Of a DNA stretch of 64,000 nucleotides, positions 11,830 through 24,379 are shown piece by piece. Made by a program: the position numbers and the translations under genes. The number at the start of each line of letters is the position of its first letter. Positions within the stretch are counted from its first letter, which is position 1. The notes below the pieces were generated by a model, which had not been told where the DNA came from, searched no databases, and saw nothing but the letters and a program-made list of their open reading frames with translations. The DNA is from Erythrophleum ivorense (lineage: Eukaryota > Streptophyta > Magnoliopsida > Fabales > Fabaceae), in the NCBI GenBank assembly GCA_026724425.1, contig JAIUCV010000009.1:16193294-16257293 (forward strand). The letters run 5' to 3'.

Positions 11830-14092
11830 CCACAATCGGCTTTTTGACTCAAATATTTTTTTTTTTAAAAAAAAGAAGCAAATGTATGATGGTAAAAACT
11901 AATTCTCTTTATATATAATTGAATTACTTTTTAAAATTTTATTTAATTTTTAAAAAAAAATTGTCAGTTAAATTTTATTTAATTTTAAAAGAAATTGAAA
12001 CATGGAGCATATAGCTTCGAGTGCCCTTTTCTAATTTTTTCAAAGTTCGAAGGATGTGGATCTTGTGGCTCCACATCCATCTTATTTTTTAAAATACAAA
12101 ACTTATAAAATCTTGATTGACCTTAAAGTTTAATCAAAAAATTGACATTGGGGTCAGTAAATACTGACCCTCGAGGGTGAGTGAAACGCTGACATTAACC
12201 CTCATTGTCAGTAGTTAAATTTAATTATTTTTTTAAAATCTGTAAAATAATAATTTTTTTAAAAAAATATAAAAATACAAAAAAGAATAAGTATATTTTT
12301 AATATTATTTTTAAATTATTTATTATTTAAATTTATATAATTTGTTTAATTATTTAAATGTTAAATAATTATAAAAAATTCAAATAAAAATTTTAAAAAG
12401 TTGATAAAAGTATTTTTAAAATTATATTTGAATTTATTTATCATTTAAATTTATATAAAATTTGTTCAACTATAAAAAAAATATTTATATTTTGAAAAGT
12501 ATAATGTCTTAATTTGTAAATATAATTTATTTAATTTTGTACTTGTGAAAAATTTATATTTTAAGAAATATTAATTAATTTTGCTTAAATTTGTAAAAAT
12601 TAAATTTTAAATAATTATTTTTAAAAAAATTAAGATAAGAATTTAAAAAATGAGTAAAATTTTGTTTAAAATTAATTTTTAATCTATTTATTTTTTAAAT
12701 TTGCATAAAATTTGTTCAACTATAAAGAAAAATTATTTATTTGCGTTATGAAGATTATAATGTCTTAATTTTTTAATCTTTTAATTGTGAAATATTTATG
12801 TTTTAAAAAATAAATTAATTTTTGTTAACTTTGTAGATATTAAATTTTAAATAATTGTTTTAAAATTTTGCATCATTTTAAACAATAAATAAATTTAAAA
12901 AATTTAAATTTTTTTTACAAATTCTTATCTTAACTTTTTAAAACTAATTGCTTGAAATTTAATATTTACACATTCAAAAAATAATTAATATTTCTCAAAG
13001 CATAAATATTTCATGATTATAAGATTAAAAAAATTATATATATAATTAAGAATTATATTCTTCAAAATACAAATAAACAAAATTTCCTTTATAAATGGAA
13101 AATTTTTATATGAATTTAATTAATAAGTATATTAAAAATGATTTTAAAAATACTTTTACAAATTTCTTTTAAAAATTCTTATCTAAGCTTTTTTTAAAAC
13201 AATTACTTAAAATTTAATATCTACAAAGTTTAAAAAAAATTAATTAATATTTTTTAAAACATAAATATTTCACAATTACAAGATTAAAAAATTAAGACAT
13301 TATATTTTTCATAATGTAAATAAAAAAATTTTCTTTATAGTTGAACAAATTTTATACAAATTTAAACAATAAAAAAATTAAAAATTAATTTTAAAAAAAA
13401 TTTTACTCATTTTTTATTCTTATCAGAATTTTTTTGAAAATAATTATTTGAAATTTAATTTCCACAAATTTAAACAAGATTAATTAATATTTCTTAAAAT
13501 ATAAATTTTTCACGACTACAAGATTAAATAAATTATTTTACAAATTAAGACATTATATTTTTCAAAATACAAATGACAAAATTTTTAAAATCCTTATTTG
13601 AATTTTTTTATAATTATTTAAATTTTAAATAATTAAAAAATTGTTATATAAATTTAAATAATAAATAATTTTAAAAATAAATTTATAATTTTTTACCTTT
13701 TTTTAAAATTATTATTATACAAATTTTAAAAAATAATTAAATAAAAAAATAACTAATCCTAAAGGTCAGTACTCAAGATTAGCATTTCATTAATCCTTGA
13801 AGGTCAGTATTTATTGACCCCCAAGGTCAATCTTTAAGGTCAATTAAAATTTTAAATAAAACGGACACAGAGCCACAAGCTTGGTATCCCTTGAATTTAA
13901 AAAAAAAAAAAAAAAAAAGAGAGAATGAGGAGCTACAGGTTCTACATTTCAAATTTTAAAAAAAATTAAATAAAAATTAAAAATAATAATTCAATTATAT
14001 ACATAAAAAATTATTTCTATTATTACACATTTGTTTCCTTTGGTTTATATATATATATATATATATATATGAGTCAAAAAGCCATCCACAGT
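11830..14092. mobile_element. Foldback (long inverted repeat) element
   Basis: The left end 'tccacaatcggctttttgac' mirrors the right end (reverse-complement 'tgtggatggctttttgac'). Further in, 12045-12230 mirrors 13760-13900: GTGGCTC, the 'ggtcagtaaatactgacc' type motif and 'gaccttaaag' recur in order. The very AT-rich interior also pairs, with a centre near 12870, and has ~250 bp subrepeats marked by 'gttcaactata' at about 12461 and 12713 and its complement near 13338. It has no coding potential. This is the architecture of foldback or long-TIR non-autonomous transposons; the family is not assigned. Confidence 0.75.
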
Positions 14093-14980
14093 CACTCCAT
14101 ATGCTTGAAATGTTTTGATTTGATTTTATTTTATTTTATTTTGAAACCATGTGAGATTATTTATATTTTCAAATATACAAGACATTAATTAGGAGACTGC
14201 ATATAATAATATGTTTTCGTAAGTACCTATAGTAGTTAAGTTGCGTAGTTTTATTCTAGTAATTTTGAATTTCATTAGCTTAGATCTAGCCAATTTTGCT
14301 TTCATAATACCAAAAAAATAAAATAAAAATTATTAATAAAAAAGACAAATTGTAAAGTTCCAAAAAGAAAAACAAAACAAAACAGAATAAAAATTAGTTT
14401 TTGTTGGAAAGTTAAATAAATCTCCTTTCTTGTTTTTAGGAATTTTGGAAGTTCAAAAGTTTTTAGAAAATTAAATAAATTTTCCTATTCATAGGATTTT
14501 TTTTCAAATTTTCTTTTAATAAAATTACAAAATAAAATATACTTTAAAAATCCCCCCAAAAAATCCTTCTTTCAAAATTTAAATAAAATTTTATTTTCAA
14601 AAATAAAAAAAATGAAAAAAGGGTAAAAAAATGAAATTAATTTAGCTTTTACAAATTAAAATATATCAATCAACTTGAAAATCATTTTGATTTGCAACGA
14701 TAAATTCATTCTTATTTATTTAACCAAAAAAATAAAAATTATCAACGGCTGACATAGACTTCTACTTGTTTTAATTATATAAATTTTGACCCTTTCTATA
14801 AGGTTTATAAGTCTTAATCTTTCTCATTGGTTTAATTCTATTTTTATAAATAAATTCTTTTTTTTTTACTTTTTTTCTTTTTTAATTATTTTATTCACAT
14901 GATTAAATGAAGATTATTCATAAGTCTTAATCTCTCCCATTGGTTTAATTCTATTTTTATAAATAAATTCTTTTTATTTA
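14093..14980. other. AT-rich spacer with a short direct duplication
   Basis: No gene is seen. A block around 14806-14855 ('tggtttaattctattttta') recurs at about 14923-14972, a ~115 bp direct duplication. A (TA)n run lies at 14047-14070 just to the left. Confidence 0.5.
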
Positions 14981-15727
14981 TAAAAATTATGTAAAATTAA
15001 ATTAAAGAAAAAATTGACATGCACAAGCGTTTAGTATCTTTTGTTTCTTTGTCCAGCATTATTTATTTATAGTTTTCAAAGCTTCAAAACCACCTCTTAT
15101 TTCTTGAAAAAAAGACTCTTATTTGAATATTATTAAAATAATATAATATAATTAGTAAGCATTTATGTGGATAATATTTTAGATAATAAAAATATCTGTT
15201 ATTTTTATTTTAAAATATAATAAGACTACAGTTATATATAATTACTTAATATTTTTAAAATAATTTATTATATAAAAATAATTTAAGAAATATATTTATA
15301 CAAAAATATTTTTAAACACTTTTTATTCCTAATTTTTAATTGAAGACATATATCTATGCGAAAAAAGTAAAAGGATTTATTGACACAAATAGACAAATCT
15401 AAGGTTTATATAAAACAAGATACTTAACTAAAATCTCATCTTTATATGGATTAGAAACATTAAACATTTACCTATTTTCAATTACTCATGTTCTAGAATT
15501 AATCTAAAAGAAAATAAACCAATCAAAGAACCTTTTTGTAATCTTAATATCATAATATCATGTACAAATAACTACAAGCATTTAGTGCACGTAAAAATTT
15601 TTTATAGACCGATATTTAAGAACACACACACATATATATCTCAAAACACTATTGTTATAATTACCCCAAAAAAAGGTCGTACAATTAATACTACGCGCCA
15701 AACCCATAGTTAAAGAATTCATATAAC

Positions 15728-15931
15728 TTAATTCACAAAAAGAAAACTAAGATAGAGGGTAAAAGAAATTAAAACACAAAGATTTATAGGATTAGATTTG
15801 AATATGTCGATTTCATTGATTAAGTTAGAAGGTAAAAGTTTCTTGGCAAATTTTGGATCCAAATAATGAAAAATAAACTCAGGAGCAAATCCAAAGCCAA
15901 TAGGAAAAAAAAAAAAAAAGAATTTTACCAT
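15728..15931 (-). pseudogene. NAC exon 1 pseudogene (copy C)
   Basis: A damaged copy of NAC exon 1. It keeps GFGFAPEF, HYLDPKFAKKLLPSNLINE and a NPINLC end, matching exon 1 of copy A. A poly-F run (T/A homopolymer) replaces the SSLPT segment, two residues of the conserved DDELIVHYL region are deleted, and the 5' splice site (GTATTT in copy A) has become TTTTAATT, so the frame runs into intron sequence. No exon 2 or 3 follows. The TATA-like run at 16031-16038 is retained. Confidence 0.8.
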
Positions 15932-16030
15932 TAAAGTAGAAAGAAAAGCAAAGCAAAAGAAGTTTCAGATGAAAATCAACGCAGATAGCAAAAGGAATAT
16001 TGTTACATATGATTTGATTCCATTAGATCT

Positions 16031-16038
16031 TATATATA
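16031..16038 (-). promoter_or_regulatory. TATA-like box of NAC copy C
   Basis: TATATATA lies about 100 bp upstream of the pseudogene ATG at 15931, matching the spacing in copy A. Confidence 0.35.
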
Positions 16039-16390
16039 ACTTTGCGGTGCTTTCCTTTCTTTAAAAGAAAAAAAAGTTACCCTATAATTTATTTGTTTTA
16101 TTTACCCTTACGTTATGTTGTTTTGCATTATCGAGTCATTTATTAATTAACTGTCGCTTTATTTCACTTTTTAATCAAACCTTTTTCAATATTAAAATAA
16201 TTAAGACTATGCCCACAATAATGGGTAAAAGATTATCTTTGTACTAACATTTCATCTATTTAAATTCGATCAATCATTATTTTTTTTACAGTTGAACATA
16301 TATTGAAATCCTTTTTTTCTTCCTCTTACACTGGAGTGATCTTGTTATTTATTTTTCTTTTATTTTGATTCAATTTTTAGCGTTAAAATC

Positions 16391-16799
16391 TGGGGCATAT
16401 GTGATCAGCATAGAAAAGAAAGAAAAAACAAAACAAAAGCTAAATAGTTCTTTTTGTTTAATATTATAATAAAAAGCAAAGCCCAAATATAATAGACATA
16501 TTTATGAAAAACTCAGAAGTAAACTAAAACTCAAACATCCTTAATGTAAATAAAATGTCACAAGTTGAATTCAGTTGAAACCGTATAACATGATATGATA
16601 GGCTATTCTAGCTAGGTTCCGTTTTTTTAAATATTAAATTACTAATAAAATTATCTTAAATTACTCAAAATTAATTGGCAATAACAATCTTCAATCTCAA
16701 TTATAATTATGCCGTAGTTTTTGTATGACATATCTAGCATTTCTTCTTTTTCTTTTCTAATGAAGAAAAAACACAAGACAACTAACTGTTCACCCTATT
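16391..16799. other. No gene seen
   Basis: AT-rich DNA between the NAC copy C promoter and the 3' end of the LINE. The LINE 3' terminus and its target duplication could not be placed. Confidence 0.4.
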
Positions 16800-18145
16800 A
16801 CAATCAAATAAGTCATTGTGAAGGACATTAGCAATAAAATTGGGAGCAGCAGAAAAGCACGTGACGCTTAAAAGGGTACCCTAGTGTCTCTTTAGCAATA
16901 AAATCAACAACCACATTCAGTCTCTCAATCATTCCAAGAGATGCTAGCATCCCATTCTCGAGATAAAAGTTGGTGAATCTCAAGAATAAGGTCCATGTTG
17001 GGGTGATCCTCCAGCTCATTATTTTCAACCACTTCCACAAGCTCTAAGCAACTTATTGCGATGATAACCCGTTTGAGCCCCTTATCCTAGACAATCCGAA
17101 GACCCCACACCATGCCCCAAATCTCATATCGGAAACTACTTCCTCTCCCAATATTGAAGAAGAATCCTCTAAGCATTTCCCCCGCATGGTTCCGAAGAAC
17201 CCCGCCATAAGTCGCCTGTTCCAAACAATCCACATAAGCTCCATCTACGTTAAATTTAACAAAACCAGCAGGAGGAGGCAACCAACTATTCTCAGTACTA
17301 CCCTCAACATTACTTAAAGAAAGCATATTAGGCTTCAACCATCACACACAAGCTTGGACCCTAGCAAAGATAACAGCAACCGACAGTTTTGACTTCTCAA
17401 ACACATAACTATTCCTGCTAAGCCAAAGTTGTTGACACATTAAGGAGAACCAAACATGCCACCTTATATCATTCACCATATTTCTTCTCATTAAATTCCA
17501 CTCAATTCATCTCGTAAGGTTCTGCATGGAGAAGAATTTGTCTGTAGGAAATGGAGGAATTAATAGGCACCATGCTTCCCTTGCTGGCCCACAGTCACGA
17601 AGCACATGAAGAAGGGTTTTAGGAGTGTTTCTACACAGTTCACAATCAACAGACACAGTGAGACCCCTTCAAACACGCTACACATTGGTCAATAACCAAT
17701 CTTTGCAACACAACCACATGAACACTTTACATCTTTGCGGGACATCAACCTTCCAAACTTTCTTCCAAATTCCTTGCCTCCTACCATTCCCATTAGTATT
17801 AATATTCTCGTAAGTTGACCTAGTAGAAAACACTCCTGAACTTGTCCACCTCCAAAAAGGAACATCAACATTCCTTAAGTTCGTAGATCTTTCCAACCAG
17901 GCGATCTCCTGTAACACAGACTGAGGAAGAACCTCTTGGATCTTTTCTTATTGCCAACCTCCTAATGTAGTCATGAAATTATTCACTTTCAGCTCCAAAT
18001 CAGACTTAAGAATTTCATGCACAACATATTAAGTCAAAGCCTCATGGTTTGGCACCTATCGGTCTTTCCAAAACCTTACCGTTTTCCCATCCTGCACCTT
18101 CCAAGCCATGCCTCGAACAGTTTCCTCCCATTTACTCCTAATCCC

Positions 18146-20535
18146 TAATAAGCATAATTTATATACATTTTATTCTCCTCAATTTAGACATTTTAGTTCA
18201 AAATATGGTTCTAAGAGTCTAATTAAATGGAATTTTGTTTTAATAGTTATTTTTTACATTTTAGGAATTAATTTACAAATTATTAGATTTTAATACATAA
18301 ATTTAGCTTAAATAATTTTGTGAAAATTCCTATTTGATTCTTCCCTCTCTTTTGTGCAGATTTTCAATGCAAAAATTGAAGTTGAATGAGAATTTGATTT
18401 AAAGAAGAAAGAGACATGAAGCTTACAGCTTGAGTGAGCAACACATGAGACTTTGGCTTGGGTTGGAAGCTCCAGAACAAAGAAGAGGCAGCCAACGTGA
18501 AGAAGTTGAACGCTGGAGCTTTGAGCTGCAGTTTTAACGTGGGAATATGAGCAAAGCAAAGGAGGAAACTCGAGGAGAAAAAAAACCACGGGTATAGAGT
18601 GGAATAAAAACGAGCTGGAGAAGAGGCTTCAGAAGACGCAGAAAAACGAAGAAACTGGGCAGAACCATGCATGAAGAACAACGTCTTTAGCTCGAAAGAG
18701 AAGCAGCTGAGAGAGAAGAAGCATGCAGAGGCAACGTGGAAAATACATGCAGCTGGAGCAGAACTGGAAGACGCTAAGCTTGAGAGCTGGAAAAGAGAAC
18801 AAACTCAACGCAGAAGAAGCGACGCTGGAAGCTCCAGAATATGCAGAATCTCGAGCTAAAGCTTGCATGAGCTGGGAAGGAAGAGCTGAAGCGAGAAACA
18901 CGAGCAGGGGCTGCTGCTTCTTTCATCTTCTGGATTGCATCGAGAGCAGAAGACGCTGGATCGAAGAAACCTGAGAGCTGCTGGTTCTGAGAAGCAGAAA
19001 AACGCGAGCTGGAATGAGAAGCTTGGGAGCTGAACTAGAGTAGGAAAAACGCATGAAGAAGCCTCTGTTTTTGAGGTTAAGAACAGAGCAAGATGCTGGA
19101 AGAGAAGCTGAGCAAGCTGGACGAATTGCACGAGCTGAACGAGCTGGGCTGGATGTATGAATTGAGATGGAGTTAAGAGAATGAACAAGAGGGAGAAAAC
19201 GAGTTGGAAGCAGAATATGCAGAAACAGCAGAAGGAAACCACGTGAAAAATTAATAAAGGAGCAATAGCAGGAATTCATGCAGAAGATGAGCAGAAAAAC
19301 GAAGGAGCTGAACGTGGTTTTGCTTGAATTTTTTTATTATATTCAGCATGCAAGTGGGGCCCATCATATATACATAAAATAAACAAACATGAATGTAGAA
19401 GACGCTGAAACGTGAAGAAGAGCTGAAAGAAAACGCATGAAAAACGCATAAGAGGTAGCACGTGATTTTTAATGAGAAGGAGAGGCTTCATTCTGCACGT
19501 TTCTTTCCTTCAAATTCAGCACGCCTCTCATCCATTTACAATTCCACACATCTCACGTCTCTTCAAATTCACCACGCCTCCACATATTTAGATTTCCTAG
19601 TTCATTCATGCAACTCCATTCCCTCATGCCTATATATATTCATACCATACTCCACTCCATCCACGCCATATACCACTCAACCAATCATTCATCTTCCATC
19701 TACATTCCATGAAGTTCTAATCTCCATCTTGAGGCTAGCAAGGAGGAAGCCCTTGGAGAAGCTTGAATCCGGGGAGAATATTCAGAATTTTGGGCTAAAA
19801 ATTTCCTTATTTTTCCTACACTTTTTCTCTTTCATTTATTTTCTTGGTTAAGATGTATTTGATAAAGAAATTGTGTAATTATAATTAGTGGCTGGTTAGA
19901 CACTAATTAGGAAATAATTTTTGTTGATTAATTGATTGCATTAGACATCAATATTATCTGAATTCCATATATGCTTCGGAGGTATTTGATAAAATACATG
20001 AGTGAGCGTAATTGTTTAATTTGAGGATTCCTTAATGTTTAGTTGGTTAATTAAATATTTAGGATGATTCAGATGTTAATCAATTAGTTAATCAATCAAA
20101 TTGGATGTTCATTGATCCTAAAACAAGAATTGACAATTTAATTTGGATGTGAGGTTTCAATTCAACATTAGATAGTTAATTTCTTGTATCTTGAGTGGTT
20201 ACCCAAGATTAATTGTTATGAACACGATTAGGAACTCTTAGGCCAGAATTAATCATAATTAGATTAGGATAAGGATAGTGGATACCAAGGGACAAATCCA
20301 AAGCTAGTCACAAGACCATAATTCACCTAATTAGATAGAATTTAGGAATTTTAATTCAATTTAGTTTTAAGTAAAACAAAACCCCCTAATTTAGGAATTT
20401 TTAGAGTCTTTTAACGTTTGGAAAACTCAATTAAACATTGAACGCCAATTTCGATGGAGATGACCTAGGTTGTGCCATTCGCTACATGTTTTATCAGCCT
20501 AGTATTATTTTGAGGGTTATGCGATGATCCGCTCA
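18146..20535 (+). mobile_element. Solo LTR inserted in the LINE
   Basis: The sequence is flanked by identical 5-bp duplications ATCCC at 18141-18145 and 20536-20540. With one copy and this segment removed, the LINE frame rejoins in phase (LGVP, stop, KGIRSKWEETVRGM). It starts TA (probably a decayed TG) and ends CA. A TATATATATT box at 19631 is followed by C-rich leader-like sequence, as expected for an LTR promoter. A purine-rich block fills about 18400-19300. No internal retrotransposon sequence or second LTR is present, so it is a solo LTR, likely of a large Ty3/gypsy element. Long open frames on its minus strand (18308-19279) are compositional and are not taken as genes. Confidence 0.8.
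19631..19640 (+). promoter_or_regulatory. TATA box in solo LTR
   Basis: TATATATATT, preceded by 'catgcc' and followed by a C/T-rich stretch, lies about 900 bp before the LTR end. It is a plausible U3 core promoter. Confidence 0.45.
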
Positions 20536-22739
20536 ATCCCCTTCTAAGGTACCCCAAGGTACTTTCCCAAATTTGGCATAGGCTTGAAGCCCAAAAAATT
20601 ACTTATCTCCATAACTCGATGATGGCTAACGTTGCTAGAGAAAAAGATACGTGATTTACTATCACTAACCTTATCCCCGGAAGCATCACAAAGATCATCT
20701 AGACATGCCTTCAACAAACCTACTTGCTCAAGGGAAGCTTCTGCAAGGAGTATCAAATCATCAGCAAAAAAATAGATGCGAGACAGCAGTACCTTATTTT
20801 GAAAGTCTAAACGGCAACCAATTCCCTTCATTAACTTCATTCTGAATGAGATGAGAAAGCTTCTCCATCATTAAAATGAACAAATAGGGAGATATGGGGT
20901 CTCCTTGTCTAACCCCTCTAGAAGGACCTTTTTTCTGTTCCATAAAATTCGAAAACTGGCAGTGGCCATGCAATAATAAGGCACGTCACACACATGCTTC
21001 AGAATCTGCAGCTCCTCCAAACATCGAATCATAAAAAGGCCATTTAACCCAATCGTAGGCTTTTTCTAAGTCAATTTTAATAGCCATAAAGCCCCTCTTC
21101 CCCTTTCTAGAGCACATGGAGTGGATTATCTCTTGCACTAGAATGATATTATCCACACCTTGTCACCCTGGGACAAAACTACATTGATTGGGAGACACAA
21201 CAAATGGCATAATCTGCTTAAATCTTGTAGCTATAATCTTCGTAAGGATCTTATAGATCACATTGCAAAGGCTTATTGGCCGAAAATCCTTGATAGTTTT
21301 AGGCTTCTCACCTTTCGGAATAAGAACAATATGGGTACCATTAATACTCTGTATAGCAGTAGGATTAGAGAAGAGGAATTTAGTCATAGCCACCACCGAA
21401 CTGCCCACAATGTCCCATTAGCTTTGAAAAAATAAAGGATTCAGACCATCCGGCCCTAAAGCCTTTAATGGGCCCATGTCAAACAATGCCTTCTTCACTT
21501 CTTGTTCGTCAATACTGTGCCCAATCCGTCATAATATGGATTGATCAACCCCAAGGAAGGAGTCGCTAAACTTAACATTCCAGTTACTTTGCATGTCATC
21601 AGTAAATAATTCTTGATAAAACTTAATACCCACCTGCATAATCTCAATCTCATCATAGATCCATTCTCCCTCTTCTCTTTTTAAAGCAACAATTTTATTC
21701 CGTCTTTTTGTAGAATTTGTCATAGTATGAAAGAACCATGTATTCTTATCACCCGCCTTATACCAATTACAGCGAGAATATTGGAGCCACATTACCTTTT
21801 CTTGAACCAAGATCTCTTCAAGCTGCATCCATAAATGCTCCCTTTTACTTTTAAGAAATGAGCTAGGGCCAAGCTAACTGATATCATGACTCACTTTCTC
21901 CATTTTATAAAGTAGTGACTCCTTCTTATTATTAATGTTTCTGAACACATCCTTATTCCATTTTTTGACACCTTCGGTAAAGGACTGCACATTCTCCTCC
22001 CATCTACTGCTTCCTTTCCAAGTCTTCTTAACAAAATCATGGAACCTATCGTGTGCAAGCCAAGGAACGAAGAAGCGGAATGGCCGACTCCCTTTCCATG
22101 TCTCTTCCTCAAAAACAAAGTCTAAGCAACAAAGGAGCATGATCAAATTTAAATCTGGGGAGGTAAGTGACAGATGTTGAATAAAATTTCTTAAACCATG
22201 TCGCATCCGCAACCATGATATCAATACAACTATGACTGTGCCTTCTAGACCAAGTGAATGGAGGTCCGTAAAAACCCAGTTCAATCATCGCTGAATTTGA
22301 CACCCACTTTCGAAAATGTCTATCCACTTAAGACTTCCTTTAAGCATTAGAAAGACGTTCATCATCATATAAAGTGGTATTAAAATCGCCACCAACACAC
22401 CATCCTCCTTTCACTACTTCCGCAATGCTTGAGAGTTGGTGCCACAACAGCTTTTGTTTGGAAGAGTCTAGGCTTCCATAAGCAACAAAAAGATGCTACT
22501 CACCCTGCTTCCCTATTTTTCCCCTTTTTGACAAGGTTCAAGAATAGCTAGGAACCCAAGTTTATGCTTCTTCTTGAGTTCAATGAGCAATTGTGCAAAA
22601 TGACTACTTCTTGCTCCTCTAGCATTTCACAAAAGAAAATTCGTCATCATAAAATAACATCTGAGAAATACCACACGTGACCAACACGTTCAAAAACTCG
22701 AACCCACAATTTAGGTATCTTGCCCCATAAAGGCCTCCT

Positions 22740-24345
22740 AGTCACTAGCCTCTACCAGGGGGTTCAAATGCACAAGAAAAAGGCACCCTCTTGTTGATTC
22801 AAGATCTAGAGGGTTATCATCCTCAAGTATTTTGTAATTGGGCTCGGATTGAGTCAAGCCTATTTCAATAACCATTAACGGACCCTCACTGCCATTAGGC
22901 CCAACTTCCACCTCCATCTCCTTGTCCCCATCCAAGGCCACTGCTTTGTCCTTGCTCTTCTCATGACCTGACTCCAACCTCTCCTTAGCCTACATCAAAA
23001 CATCAATATCACTTTTAACATTTTCACCTTGAGTTGACCCATTATTTTCCTTCACCGGTCCAATGTTAACTCCCTTCTTTTACACTACATTATTGGACCT
23101 ATTTTTTACTTGCTTGTTAGGCCCGTAAGATTTGACCATATTTGTGATTTCTCCCAATGGCTTCCTTATAATTTCCTTAGATATTTGCTCTTCATGCCCT
23201 TCTTCTTCGCCCATTAATGTCATATAGCGAGATCCTCTCTGATTTCCCTTATGAATGTTCCTAGTATCTTGGCAGCCATCTCTCACCTGTCCATTGAAGT
23301 TCCACTCGCTAATCTTCGGCTTCTTCGGTTACTCTTTGTCATATTCGTTCGCTTGAGCTCCTACCGTAGCTCCAACTAAACCTCCATACTCTGTATGGGT
23401 TACTATCTCCTTCGATGGACAATGATCGATTTTGTGCCTGTACTTTCCACAATTAAAACAAATTAGATGGATGCCCTCATATTCAATCCTCCTTTCTTGA
23501 CCATTAATCTGGATCATTGGTAGAGGAGCCTTATTTAAGTCAAGCTTAACACATATACGAGCAAACTGTCCTTTCTTCCTCTGCAGCATAGTCATGTCCA
23601 CTTTGATAACCTTCCCAACCTGGCTGCCCAAAACATACAAGATGCCTTTATCATAGTAATCTATCAAAAGCTTCAAGATACGAACCTATGCCGCAATCTT
23701 ACATATCTTCTCTGCCTCCGAATCAAAGTCCTCCTTTCACCTTTGAACAACCAAGTAATGGTCCTGTATCAACCAAGGACCTCCTATCAACGCCAGGTTG
23801 TAATCAGCCTTATGTTTGAATTTGACAAAGAAGAAACGTGCTCCAATATCTATTGTCTCAACTTGCTCCTTGTGTCCCCAAATTTGTTGCAATTTATTTC
23901 CAAGGTATTCATCGTTCGTCATATGCCCAAGCAATTTCACAAAAAGAGACCGCTTCCACTTCTTGACCAATTTAGCTTTGAACTCTAGTGGAATAATGAC
24001 ATTCGGACCCCTCATTGTCTCCACCTTCACCCTCTCCTTCCAGCTCCCCTCACTCCACCAGTCACCCTCCTCCTCCTTCTCTTCCTCTCCATCCCTATCA
24101 GAATCACTATCCCCAGTGCAAGCCTGCTTGTACGATTTCTTCTTACCATCTTCCCCATTACTAACCTTCTCTCCTGCCTTATCATGCATCCATTCTTTGT
24201 CTCGATGAACAAGGGTGTGTTAATTAGAGAACTCCCCACGCCTAGTATGCACCTTGTTCCTACTTCTATCTAAAGTGTCAACCTCCTCCGACAAGAGTGC
24301 CGGCACCCTCCAATTGCATGCTCCCGAACCCTCCTCATGAGCCAT
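22740..24345 (-). pseudogene. LINE ORF1 (gag-like) pseudogene
   Basis: The nucleic-acid-binding ORF1 product of the LINE. The start is taken at 24345 (MAHEEGSGACNW), where the first frame opens, but it stops at about 24222. The DUF4283-type domain follows in another frame (23737-24189: KWKRSLFVKLLG, GARFFFVKFKHKADYNLALI, GGPWLIQDHYLVV). A CCHC knuckle CFNCGKYRHKIDHC lies at about 23420-23465. The acidic C-terminal part (to 22738) is again in a separate frame. Confidence 0.85.
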
Positions 24346-24379
24346 CTCTAACATTTCATTTTTGTTTGTGTCATTAATA

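Larger units (their letters stand above)
14980..16390. repeat. Copy of NAC intron 1-exon 1-promoter segment
   Basis: This aligns in the same orientation with about 8390-9790 of NAC copy A. Matching landmarks are 'attgacatgcacaagc' (15015) against 'attgacatccacaagc', exon 1, the TATA region and the far upstream 'gattcaatttttagcgtt'. It contains no exon 2 or 3. Confidence 0.85.
16800..22650 (-). pseudogene. LINE ORF2 (endonuclease-RT-RNase H) pseudogene
   Basis: The ORF2 start is placed at 22650 because MMTNFLL leads straight into the endonuclease-type NARGA motif, although the expected Trp codon before it is TGA. The endonuclease C-terminus (GPPFTWSRR, FDHAPLLLRL) is at 22110-22330. RT blocks are at 21160-21410 (HIVLIPKGEKPKTIKDFRPI, SLCNVIYKILTK) and 20544-20840 (FFADDLILLAEAS, then NLGKYLGVP). 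The zf-RVT and RNase H segments follow after the inserted LTR. Multiple in-frame stops and shifts are present. Confidence 0.88.
16800..24345 (-). mobile_element. Degenerate L1-type LINE retrotransposon
   Basis: A non-LTR retrotransposon on the minus strand. From its 5' end: ORF1 (24345 to about 22740, DUF4283 plus CCHC knuckle), ORF2 from about 22650 with endonuclease, reverse transcriptase (RGVRQGDPISPYLF at about 20890-20935, FFADDL at about 20765), zf-RVT-like segment (VPQRCKVFMWLCCKDWLL, about 17700) and RNase H (FNVDGAYVDC and GGVLRNHAGEM, 17090-17330). Many stops and frameshifts make it inactive. It is split by a solo LTR at 18146-20535. Even with that removed, the region between LGVP and GIRSKWEETVRGM lacks some 200 residues normal for the family, so an older deletion is present. 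The 3' boundary is approximate. Confidence 0.9.

Noticed and set aside
18308..19279. Several overlapping minus-strand open frames of 90-128 codons
   Set aside because: They overlap in different frames, are Ser/Phe/Leu-rich as expected from the purine-biased opposite strand, show no motif, and lie in a solo LTR defined by its target duplication.
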